A stretch of 12,078 nt of DNA from Saprospiraceae bacterium (GTDB taxonomy: Bacteria; Bacteroidota; Bacteroidia; Chitinophagales; Saprospiraceae), in the NCBI GenBank assembly GCA_020852155.1, contig JADZBJ010000415.1, positions 1 to 12,078 on the forward strand, given 5' to 3'. Shown piece by piece: positions 1-5,872 of the stretch. The notes beneath the pieces are model-generated. The model was not told where the DNA came from. It did no database searches and saw only the letters and a list, made by a program, of their open reading frames with translations. How positions within the stretch are numbered: position 1 is the first letter of the stretch; the number at the start of each line of letters is the position of its first letter. The position numbers were made by a program, and so were the translations under genes.

Positions 1-1
1 G

Positions 2-2239
2 ACTTATAAAACCGACCAGTACGCTGGCGCTTTGGCTATGCTTCAGGAAATGCCGACGCTGGTGACTGCATTTAACCAAAGCAAACAGCAATACGAAGCG
101 AAAATCCTGCAATTAACGCCCACAAAATCAGGCACAGGCCCTTATGCCGTTGCCGATGGTCATCTGCGCCGCATCATGACGATGCACCGCGACATGATGA
201 CGGGTTTGCAGTACAATTTTAATGAATCCATACACACAGGCTGGCCGCAGCGCGAAATCCTGGCGCATGTTTCGCGTATGCAGGATGCGCTGGAAGAAAT
301 TGACGCGAATAAACCCGCCATAAAATACCCGGCTTCGGCATACTACCAATCGTGCCTGAGTTGTGCCCGTGATTTTCTGGATAGCCAGCGCGATTTCGTG
401 GACGAGTACAACATCAAGACGCAGGAATCTGACAAGCACAGCAACGACTATTACCGGCAATGCCTGAATCAGTACAACAATTGCATGGTGTCGTTTTACA
501 ACCAGTTCACCGACGCCGCAGCCTCGGATGGCTGGTCGGCCGTTCATATAGCGCCCGTAACGCCCGCATTTTCCTTTAAAACCACGCATTTACCGCCAGA
601 CAAAACCATCAAGGTTTTTCAGGATGCCGAAACGCCGCCTGTGTCGGTTGTCACGCAGTCAAAGGTCATTTCAGACAGGACGGCTGCCGCCATGAACACG
701 CTGGTGCAATTCACCAACGAATGCACCCGCAGAAACAACAACCTGCTTGCGGCCCTGCGCAACAATGGCATTCATTACAGTCCATTTCCTGAGAAAAATG
801 CGCTGTATTTCAATGTGGAAGCCCAGGCGCTTCCCCTGAGTAATCTGGCAGAAGCGGAGCGACAATCACGTCATATCCCGGAAGCCAGTCGGGCAACGTT
901 GCTGGCACAGGCCCGGCAATTGATGGATATTTCAATAGAAATGGACGGACTACGGCAGGCTTTGACTGACTTTTCAACAGAAAAGCGCTGGAAATCGGAA
1001 GGCTTTGCGCCTGTTGAGCGCATACGCGACCGATACGTCGCGCTGTTTCAGATTTTTGATCAGAAAAAGGAGCAACTCTACGCCGATATTGCGCAAGTGT
1101 ACGCCGCTTATCAACCCGCCGCTGCCGGAACATCCTGGCAGCGCAGTTACGCAGCCCTGACCGATGTGGTAAAGGCCGACAAAACGCTGGTATCATCAGC
1201 CAGGGCGCAATGGTCGCAAAAAACGCAGACCCTCGTGCTGCCGCATGAAGCCGTCGAAAATGCGTCCGTCAAGTCAATTCAGGATGAATTTACCAACCTC
1301 AAAGGCATCGAAAAACTGGGGCGATACAATGGCCTTTGTCCGTACACGCCTTACGAAGATGTGGGCCTGAGTTCCCGCCGACTGGCCGGTTACGGAAAAG
1401 CACCCGAACGACAGAAACCCGCTGATTTCACGTATTTGTACAACAACATCATTGATGATTACAATCATTTTGTAGCGTTGTCGGGCCAGCCATTTTTGAA
1501 AAACACCCGCGCGTTGGACCTTTTTCTGCCGGAGCCGCCGCCGTCATACCAACGCAATACGACGCCGGTTGCAGCGCCCAAACCGCCGGGTGCAGAAACG
1601 CCCAAACCTGTTGCCTCAACAGAAAAACCCATGCGGGATACGATCTATATTCGGGACACGATTTACTTGGAAAAGCCGCCGGTGGTGGGCGAGAAATTTT
1701 ATTCTCTGAACGGCTTTGCGGACAATAACCTGGTTTTTCTGCTGGATATGTCGGCTTCCATGAAAATGGAGAACAGGCTGAGTTTGCTTCAATCTTCCAT
1801 CGCGCGATTAGTGGGTTTGCTGCGCGAACAAGACGATATTGCGGTGGTCGGTTTTTCGGGTAAGGGCAAATTGTTGCTGCCGTCCACTTCCGGCAAGGAT
1901 AAATCACAGATTTTGACCACTATCCAAGGTTTAAAACCCGAAGGTTCCACCAACATCGAAGAAGGCCTGAAAATGGCTTTTCAGACGGCGCGCCAGAACT
2001 TCAAAAAGAACGGCAACAACCGTATTGTGCTAGCCACCGACGGCGATTTCACGCTCACACAGGCTTCGTTGGAGCGCATACGCCAGCACGCCGAAGTCGG
2101 CATTTCATTGTCTGTATTCAAATTCGGCAGTAAACCCGGACAAAACCTGAAAGCCATTTCCGAAAATGGCCGCGGCAACCTGATCAGTATTACGCCTGAA
2201 AATGCTGAAATTTTTATGATAAAAGAGGCGCAGAAGTAG
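2..2239 (+). CDS. VWA-domain protein, 5'-truncated by window edge
   Basis: The frame is open to the first base, so the true start lies upstream; a TTG at 32 and ATG at 38 are in frame but nothing supports them as starts. 745 residues are visible. Residues 1 to about 508 are polar, probably mostly helical, and match no domain I recognise. A proline-rich linker follows (about 509-543), then a tandem RDTIYI/RDTIYL (545-556), then a von Willebrand factor A domain to the C-terminus (about 577-735). The metal-ion-dependent adhesion site is complete: DMSAS at 582-586, Thr650 in GSTNIEEG, and Asp680 in ATDGD. VWA domains bind partner proteins through a divalent cation, so a scaffold or ligand-binding role is likely, but partner and location are unknown; any signal peptide would be outside the window. 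No membrane helix is visible. The stop is 9 bp from the stop of the convergent next gene. Confident in the VWA domain, not in the role. Confidence 0.9.
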   Translation, partial: TYKTDQYAGALAMLQEMPTLVTAFNQSKQQYEAKILQLTPTKSGTGPYAVADGHLRRIMTMHRDMMTGLQYNFNESIHTGWPQREILAHVSRMQDALEEIDANKPAIKYPASAYYQSCLSCARDFLDSQRDFVDEYNIKTQESDKHSNDYYRQCLNQYNNCMVSFYNQFTDAAASDGWSAVHIAPVTPAFSFKTTHLPPDKTIKVFQDAETPPVSVVTQSKVISDRTAAAMNTLVQFTNECTRRNNNLLAALRNNGIHYSPFPEKNALYFNVEAQALPLSNLAEAERQSRHIPEASRATLLAQARQLMDISIEMDGLRQALTDFSTEKRWKSEGFAPVERIRDRYVALFQIFDQKKEQLYADIAQVYAAYQPAAAGTSWQRSYAALTDVVKADKTLVSSARAQWSQKTQTLVLPHEAVENASVKSIQDEFTNLKGIEKLGRYNGLCPYTPYEDVGLSSRRLAGYGKAPERQKPADFTYLYNNIIDDYNHFVALSGQPFLKNTRALDLFLPEPPPSYQRNTTPVAAPKPPGAETPKPVASTEKPMRDTIYIRDTIYLEKPPVVGEKFYSLNGFADNNLVFLLDMSASMKMENRLSLLQSSIARLVGLLREQDDIAVVGFSGKGKLLLPSTSGKDKSQILTTIQGLKPEGSTNIEEGLKMAFQTARQNFKKNGNNRIVLATDGDFTLTQASLERIRQHAEVGISLSVFKFGSKPGQNLKAISENGRGNLISITPENAEIFMIKEAQK

Positions 2240-2248
2240 GTTAACCCC

Positions 2249-2539
2249 TCATGCCAACCCACATAAAACCACCACCACGGCCACATGAATCAGCACCGGT
2301 ATCAGGCTGGTCATGAAGGCCGCCCGATAGTCGCCTTGTGCGTATTTGCGCATGGACAGGATAAGCGTAATGATAATGTTAAGTGGCAGGGCCGCAATGC
2401 TCCAGAATATCATCCAAAGCATGGGTTGCTTGTCCGAGCCGGGTGCATCGAACATCATGGGGGAAAACATAACAGCCACCAAAGAGAGCAGCAGCAGGCC
2501 AACCCAGAGCAGGTTGAGCAGGATAGTGGCAAGTTTCAT
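2249..2539 (-). CDS. Small hypothetical integral membrane protein (96 aa)
   Basis: I do not recognise a family. The product is strongly hydrophobic with three likely transmembrane segments: residues about 5-27 (an uncleaved N-terminal anchor starting MKLATILLNLLWVG), about 41-62, and about 76-95. A short polar loop (DAPGSDKQP) separates helices 1 and 2, and the loop SMRKYAQGDYRA lies between 2 and 3; by the positive-inside rule this second loop probably faces the cytoplasm. The opposite strand also has a long open frame here, but its product is a low-complexity Gln/His/Asn-rich shadow, so the membrane-protein frame is the believable one. It converges with the VWA gene (9 bp between stops) and lies downstream of lysC on the same strand, about 270 bp away with a strong hairpin between, so it is probably transcribed separately. 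No function is inferred. Confidence 0.75.
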   Translation of the reverse strand: MKLATILLNLLWVGLLLLSLVAVMFSPMMFDAPGSDKQPMLWMIFWSIAALPLNIIITLILSMRKYAQGDYRAAFMTSLIPVLIHVAVVVVLCGLA

Positions 2540-2652
2540 TTTGAAAACACGTTTAAGTTAACCGCAAATGCAGCCATTCCTATACGGCTGATGGTATTTA
2601 CGAAAATTTATTAGTTTATTGTAAATCAATAGTTTGCAAAAAAACACACGGT

Positions 2653-2746
2653 TTGTCATCCTGAACGCAGTGAAGGATCTGCTACCCACGAAGCGGATAT
2701 ACACACAACTGTTTGGCCAGATCCTTCACTGCGTTCAGGATGACAA
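2653..2746. repeat. Perfect 29-bp inverted repeat, possible bidirectional terminator
   Basis: Arms at 2653-2681 and 2718-2746 are exact reverse complements over 29 bases, with a 36-base spacer. The arm contains GTCATCCTGAACGCAGTGA followed by AGGATCTG. Pairing stops at both ends of the arms. T-runs follow on both strands: six T at 2747-2752 on the plus side, and seven T (A-run just left of 2646) about nine bases beyond the arm on the minus side. This could end lysC transcription on the minus strand and block read-through from the VWA gene on the plus strand. It resembles a dispersed repeat family I recall from many environmental bacterial genomes, but only one copy occurs here. Confidence 0.85.
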
Positions 2747-2780
2747 TTTTTTCTGAAAGGGATTATTTGCGGTAGCAAAA

Positions 2781-2818
2781 CCACTAATCACTCACCACTA
2801 ATCACTTACCACTCACTT
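2781..2818 (-). repeat. 14-bp tandem repeat array overlapping lysC stop
   Basis: On the minus strand this reads as a partial unit, then GTAAGTGATTAGTG, then GTGAGTGATTAGTG. The unit is GTRAGTGATTAGYG. The lysC stop codon (TGA, 2813-2815 on the minus strand) sits inside the first, partial unit. The same unit recurs at 7419-7494 in the opposite orientation. Confidence 0.85.
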
Positions 2819-4117
2819 CGACCCCGGAATATCCACGGCTTTGCGTTCGATGGCCGGTACGTTGCGCACCACCATGTGCATCGTATTGCGGATACGCTCT
2901 TCAAACAGCACGACTTTGCCTTTTTTCAGGTTGTCAATGGTTTCCTGATTGAAGTGGCGAATCGTGATGAGTTCCAGGCCTTCTTCCACTTTTACCTTGA
3001 ATTCGTCGGCGATGTCTTTGGCAAATCTTTCGAGGCGTTCCGGTACATTCGGCACGCAGATCGTGAACGAAATGGCCGTGTTCTGCATCATGTTCACGAA
3101 GATGCGCAGGTCGGCGGCTTTGCCGAACAGGCGCGACATGTGGTGCTCGGCCACAAAGGAGTAATCCAGGGTACTGATGTGCAGCAGGGCCTGGTTTTTC
3201 TCCACCACCACAATGGGCGGATAGGTGTCTTCTGTATCGCTGCTGATTTCCGTACCGGAGCCGTCCGGGTCAATGAACGACTTTACAAACAGCGGGATGT
3301 TTTTGTTTTGCAGCGGCTTGATCGTTTTCGGGTGAATAACCGAAGCGCCGTAGTAGGTCATTTCGATGGCCTCCTTGTACGAAAGCCTGTCGAGTTTGAT
3401 AACATTGTCGAAAAGGCGCGGGTCGGCATTCAATACGCCCGGTACGTCTTTCCAGATGCTCATGCTGTCGGCGTCGAGGCAGTGCGAGAAAATGGCGGCG
3501 GAGTAGTCCGACCCTTCGCGGCCCAGCGTGGTGGTGAAATTCTCTGAAGTTGAACCGATGAAACCCTGACTGACCACAAAACCGCCGTCGGCCAGCATGG
3601 GCGTAACGATGCGCGCGGCATTGGCCCGTGTTTTATCCCAGATCACCCAGCCTTCGCGGTAAGTGTTGTCGGTGGCCACCACGTCGCGGGCGTCGAGCCA
3701 GGTGGTTTTCAGGCCCACTTTGTTGAGGTAGGCTGCCGTGATTCGGGAGGAAACCATTTCGCCGATGCAGACGATCTGGTCGTACATATAATCGTAGTTG
3801 TCGTTGGGCGCTTCATCGAGTACCCATTCGCCTTCCACAAAAGCGTCATGAACTTGCGCGAAGGCGTCGTCGCCCTCGTCGAACAGGTCGCGCATGATGG
3901 CGTAGTGCTTCTCCTTGAGGGCATTGTATAATTCCTGTGCCTGGCCGGTTTGTTTGGCGTGCGCATTGATGACATCTTCCAGGGCGTTGGTGGTTTTACC
4001 CATCGCCGAGACAATAACGACCAGGGATTCTCCCTTATAGCGCTGAAGGATAGAGGCGACATTTTTGACGCCGTCAGCGTCTTTGAGACTGGCTCCGCCG
4101 AATTTGAAAACTCTCAT
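2813..4117 (-). CDS. lysC: Aspartate kinase
   Basis: Phosphorylates L-aspartate with ATP to 4-phospho-L-aspartate, the first step towards lysine, diaminopimelate, threonine and methionine; cytosolic. The 434-residue length fits a monofunctional aspartokinase. The amino acid kinase domain starts at the N-terminus with KFGGAS (5-10; Thr of the usual KFGGTS is Ala here). Also visible are TTLGREGSDYS (196-206), WKDVPGVLNADPRL (222-235) and ASVIHPKTI (258-266). GREGSD rather than GRGGSD is usual in the Bacteroidota-type enzymes as far as I know. Residues about 305-430 form the C-terminal regulatory ACT region, so allosteric feedback by an end product is expected, but the effector cannot be read from the sequence. 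The ATG at 4117 puts the kinase motif directly at the N-terminus. It is divergent from the MBL-fold gene, with a promoter and a structured leader upstream. No homoserine dehydrogenase is fused or adjacent. Confidence 0.96.
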   Translation of the reverse strand: MRVFKFGGASLKDADGVKNVASILQRYKGESLVVIVSAMGKTTNALEDVINAHAKQTGQAQELYNALKEKHYAIMRDLFDEGDDAFAQVHDAFVEGEWVLDEAPNDNYDYMYDQIVCIGEMVSSRITAAYLNKVGLKTTWLDARDVVATDNTYREGWVIWDKTRANAARIVTPMLADGGFVVSQGFIGSTSENFTTTLGREGSDYSAAIFSHCLDADSMSIWKDVPGVLNADPRLFDNVIKLDRLSYKEAIEMTYYGASVIHPKTIKPLQNKNIPLFVKSFIDPDGSGTEISSDTEDTYPPIVVVEKNQALLHISTLDYSFVAEHHMSRLFGKAADLRIFVNMMQNTAISFTICVPNVPERLERFAKDIADEFKVKVEEGLELITIRHFNQETIDNLKKGKVVLFEERIRNTMHMVVRNVPAIERKAVDIPGSK

Positions 4118-4145
4118 GATCAGGATTTACTGAATTTGTGGATTT
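4118..4145 (-). repeat. 28-bp start-codon-proximal repeat, copy 1 (lysC)
   Basis: On the minus strand this block starts AAATCCACAAATTCAG and ends in CCTGATC immediately before the lysC ATG. It matches 4333-4360 on the plus strand at 27 of 28 positions, so the two divergent genes carry the same sequence directly upstream of their starts, in inverted orientation. Confidence 0.9.
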
Positions 4146-4201
4146 GCAAGATGTTGATAAAAATGCTTTATATATTGCTTTAGTTGTCTTCTATAAAGCA
4201 T
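4127..4201 (-). CDS. Possible 24-codon leader ORF upstream of lysC
   Basis: A short open frame begins with an ATG about five to ten bases after the expected transcription start and ends with TAA nine bases before the lysC ATG. The peptide starts MLYRR and ends NPQIQ, with two Lys, two Arg, three Tyr and five Gln. It fully spans the leader hairpin at 4159-4205. The position suits a translated leader or an upstream ORF, but the residue content shows no run of Lys, Thr, Ile or Met as expected of a classical amino-acid attenuator, and no ribosome binding site is evident. Chance remains likely. Confidence 0.25.
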   Translation of the reverse strand: MLYRRQLKQYIKHFYQHLANPQIQ

Positions 4202-4205
4202 TTTT
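4159..4205 (-). promoter_or_regulatory. Hairpin in lysC leader, candidate attenuator
   Basis: A perfect 14-bp stem (AAAAATGCTTTATA at 4159-4172 with TATAAAGCATTTTT at 4192-4205) encloses a 19-base loop. On the minus strand the stem ends in five T, like an intrinsic terminator with an AT-rich stem. The loop itself contains TAAAGCA (minus strand; plus 4176-4182), which can pair with TGCTTTA of the 5' arm, giving a mutually exclusive 7-bp hairpin. It lies between the predicted promoter and the lysC start. The stem is AT-rich, so termination strength is uncertain. Confidence 0.5.
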
Positions 4206-4211
4206 GCGGCG

Positions 4212-4219
4212 CAAAAGTA
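4212..4219 (-). promoter_or_regulatory. Bacteroidota-type -7 promoter element for lysC
   Basis: TACTTTTG on the minus strand matches the Bacteroidota primary sigma factor -7 consensus TAnnTTTG exactly. Transcription would start near 4205-4208, giving a leader of about 90 bases. No well-spaced TTTG -33 element is apparent; a TTG at 4248-4250 is too far away. Confidence 0.55.
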
Positions 4220-4292
4220 GGTATTGTTTTCCCTTCCGACCGAATAACAATGATGTGAAGTAACATGAAAATTTACCTGCCTGACAACCTTT

Positions 4293-4360
4293 AAAATCCA
4301 GAAAATTAAAATCTTGAAAATCAAAATCCTGAAAATCCACAAATCCAGTAAATCCTGATC
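4293..4360 (+). repeat. Degenerate AAAATCCTG tandem array before the MBL-fold gene
   Basis: Six imperfect units built on AAAATCC or AAAATCCTG run up to three bases before the ATG at 4364. Spacing between units varies (9 to 17 bases). The last 28 bases (4333-4360) form the inverted partner of 4118-4145. Confidence 0.8.
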
Positions 4361-4363
4361 CGT

Positions 4364-5221
4364 ATGCGATTATCCACCATTCATTGCGGCTATTTTAAAC
4401 TTGACGGCGGCGCCATGTTCGGCATTGTACCACGCCGGATGTGGGAAAAGGCCAATCCGCCCGACGAAATGAACCTGTGTACCTGGTCTTTGCAATGTTT
4501 GCTCGTGCAGACGGGCGACCGGAACATCCTGATAGACACAGGCATGGGCAACAAGCAGGACGAGAAATTCAGAAGCCATTTCAAGCCTTTTGGCGAGCAA
4601 AATCTGTTTTCGTCGCTTGAACAGGCGGGTATGCGCAGGGAAGACATTACCGATGTGTTTTTGACCCACCTGCATTTCGATCACTGTGGCGGTGCGATCT
4701 GGAAAAACGAGGCAACCGGACAAACCGAACTGGCGTTTCCGAATGCGACCTACTGGAGCAACGAACGGCATTTTAAATCGGCGATGAACCCCAACGAGCG
4801 CGAGCGGGCTTCATTTTTGAAAGAAAATTTCGTTCCGTTAATGGAGCAAAAACGCCTGAAATTCATTCCACTCAGGCAAAATGTTGAGTTTGTGCCGGGT
4901 ATCCGCATCAAGTTTTTCAACGGTCACACTGACGCCTTGATGGCGCCCGTTATTCGGGCTGATAATGGCCGTGAAATCGTTTACTGCGCCGATGCCTTGC
5001 CTTCGCAATGGCATATCTCTATGCCCTGGGTGATGGCTTACGATATCAGACCTCTGGTGACGCTGCAGGACAAGGCGCGTCTTTTAGGAACCGCTGCGAA
5101 ACGCCAGCAGGTATTGTTTTTTGAACATGACCCTGTGGCAGAATGTGGTACTGTTTTTAAAGATGAACATGGCCGAATAAAACTGGATAAATCCGGTTTG
5201 TTAAGCGATTTTCAAATGTAA
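4364..5221 (+). CDS. MBL-fold metallo-hydrolase
   Basis: A 285-residue metallo-beta-lactamase-fold hydrolase. The binuclear metal site is visible in order: HLHFDH at 102-107 (the HxHxDH signature), His188 in GHTDA, Asp210 in YCADALPSQWH, and His255 in FFEHD. IDTGMG at 57-62 is the usual strand before the first metal loop. Length and order fit the lactonase-like/hydrolase subgroup that includes N-acyl homoserine lactonases, but substrate cannot be assigned from motifs alone. No signal peptide is seen, so it is probably cytoplasmic. The ATG at 4364 follows the repeat array directly, and the protein starts with the typical first strand (MRLSTIHCGYFKLDGG). It is divergent from lysC and shares the same 28-bp pre-start sequence; that does not by itself show a functional link. 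Confidence 0.93.
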   Translation: MRLSTIHCGYFKLDGGAMFGIVPRRMWEKANPPDEMNLCTWSLQCLLVQTGDRNILIDTGMGNKQDEKFRSHFKPFGEQNLFSSLEQAGMRREDITDVFLTHLHFDHCGGAIWKNEATGQTELAFPNATYWSNERHFKSAMNPNERERASFLKENFVPLMEQKRLKFIPLRQNVEFVPGIRIKFFNGHTDALMAPVIRADNGREIVYCADALPSQWHISMPWVMAYDIRPLVTLQDKARLLGTAAKRQQVLFFEHDPVAECGTVFKDEHGRIKLDKSGLLSDFQM

Positions 5222-5320
5222 ATTTATTGTTTTATTTAAAATACCCGATAAATGGTATGTATATTCGTTGGTTAGCCGACAGTTTTTCATTTATTGGAAT
5301 GGTTTTTGGTGTTAAAGAAA

Positions 5321-5328
5321 TAGATTTG
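5321..5328 (+). promoter_or_regulatory. Bacteroidota-type -7 promoter element for the 5386 gene
   Basis: TAGATTTG matches TAnnTTTG. The expected transcript would start around 5333 and have a leader of about 50 bases. TTG at 5294-5296 is a possible but over-spaced -33 element. Confidence 0.4.
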
Positions 5329-5368
5329 CCGCATACACTTGAAAACTAACCGTTTTCTGGTATATGCT

Positions 5369-5385
5369 CCCGTTTAATCAACGGG
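5369..5385 (+). promoter_or_regulatory. Hairpin directly abutting the start codon at 5386
   Basis: CCCGTT (5369-5374) pairs with AACGGG (5380-5385) around a five-base loop, ending at the base before the ATG. It covers the place where a ribosome binding site would be. It may reduce initiation at 5386 or mean that the in-frame ATG at 5413 is the real start. Confidence 0.4.
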
Positions 5386-5862
5386 ATGCCGCTTTACAAA
5401 CACTATTTTGATATGAATTGCACGACAAACACTGCAAATGGCTTGGCGTATCATCACGCCACTTCGCCAGCTTCCTGGCTTAATGGCCAGCCCGACTGGA
5501 TGGATAGCGACGTTGTTTTTGGATCGCCGAGGAATGATTGTGAAGGCACGGGTATCTGTCGCATCTCAGGATTCAACTCCATTCAGTCAACTAAGAAGAC
5601 CTGCCGCAAAACGCGCGGACTCGCCAGGTTTGACGCCTCCTCTAATTCTATTATTATTCAGTTTCGGCGCACAATGATGTGTCCACGACTGTATGCCAAC
5701 CACTTTTACACAGGGCGTTTTCACATGTCCGATCCGTGCTGGCTGGGCAAAGACCTTTGTCGCAAAATCAACCAGACCTCGGTTTGTATGATGCCCGGCA
5801 CGTACGCTGTTCAGGAAAAAGACGGCTGGATTCGTGTTGTCATTCCTGTGACAACGATGTAA
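5386..5862 (+). CDS. Cysteine-rich hypothetical protein (158 aa)
   Basis: I do not recognise a characterised family. The frame is believable as a gene: mixed, protein-like composition, a -7 promoter element upstream, and a stop 10 bp short of the convergent amine oxidase stop. It has eight Cys (12, 52, 58, 73, 99, 118, 125, 134). FGSPRNDCEGTGICRI (45-60) has a C-x5-C spacing. The second half (about 81-153) alternates hydrophobic and polar residues, as in a beta-rich fold, with SDPCWLGKDLC at 115-125. There is no signal peptide or membrane segment, so the cysteines could bind metal rather than form disulfides, though this is a guess. Start is either the ATG at 5386 or the one at 5413 (residue 10). 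Two overlapping plus-strand frames (5438-5677, 5679-5951) look like shadows. Confidence 0.7.
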   Translation: MPLYKHYFDMNCTTNTANGLAYHHATSPASWLNGQPDWMDSDVVFGSPRNDCEGTGICRISGFNSIQSTKKTCRKTRGLARFDASSNSIIIQFRRTMMCPRLYANHFYTGRFHMSDPCWLGKDLCRKINQTSVCMMPGTYAVQEKDGWIRVVIPVTTM

Positions 5863-5872
5863 TAGACCGTTG

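Noticed and set aside
128..1907. Several 64-153-codon frames antisense to or overlapping the VWA gene
   Set aside because: They lie wholly inside a strongly coding frame and have no recognisable domains or initiation context.
2285..2614. Plus-strand open frame of 109 codons
   Set aside because: It is antisense to a convincing membrane-protein gene and its product is Gln/His/Asn-rich low complexity.
2653..2746. Ends of an insertion sequence
   Set aside because: Only 36 bases lie between the arms, with no transposase and no clear target-site duplication.
4127..4342. Full 71-codon minus-strand frame between lysC and the MBL-fold gene
   Set aside because: Its N-terminal half is encoded by the AAAATCC repeat array and starts upstream of the predicted promoter; only the last 24 codons are kept as a weak leader-ORF candidate.
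4118..4363. Lysine riboswitch upstream of lysC
   Set aside because: The predicted leader is only about 90 bases and lacks the multi-helix core of the known lysine aptamer.
5257..5349. 30-codon plus-strand ORF upstream of the cysteine-rich gene
   Set aside because: It overlaps the -7 element at 5321-5328, has no initiation signal and no recognisable product.
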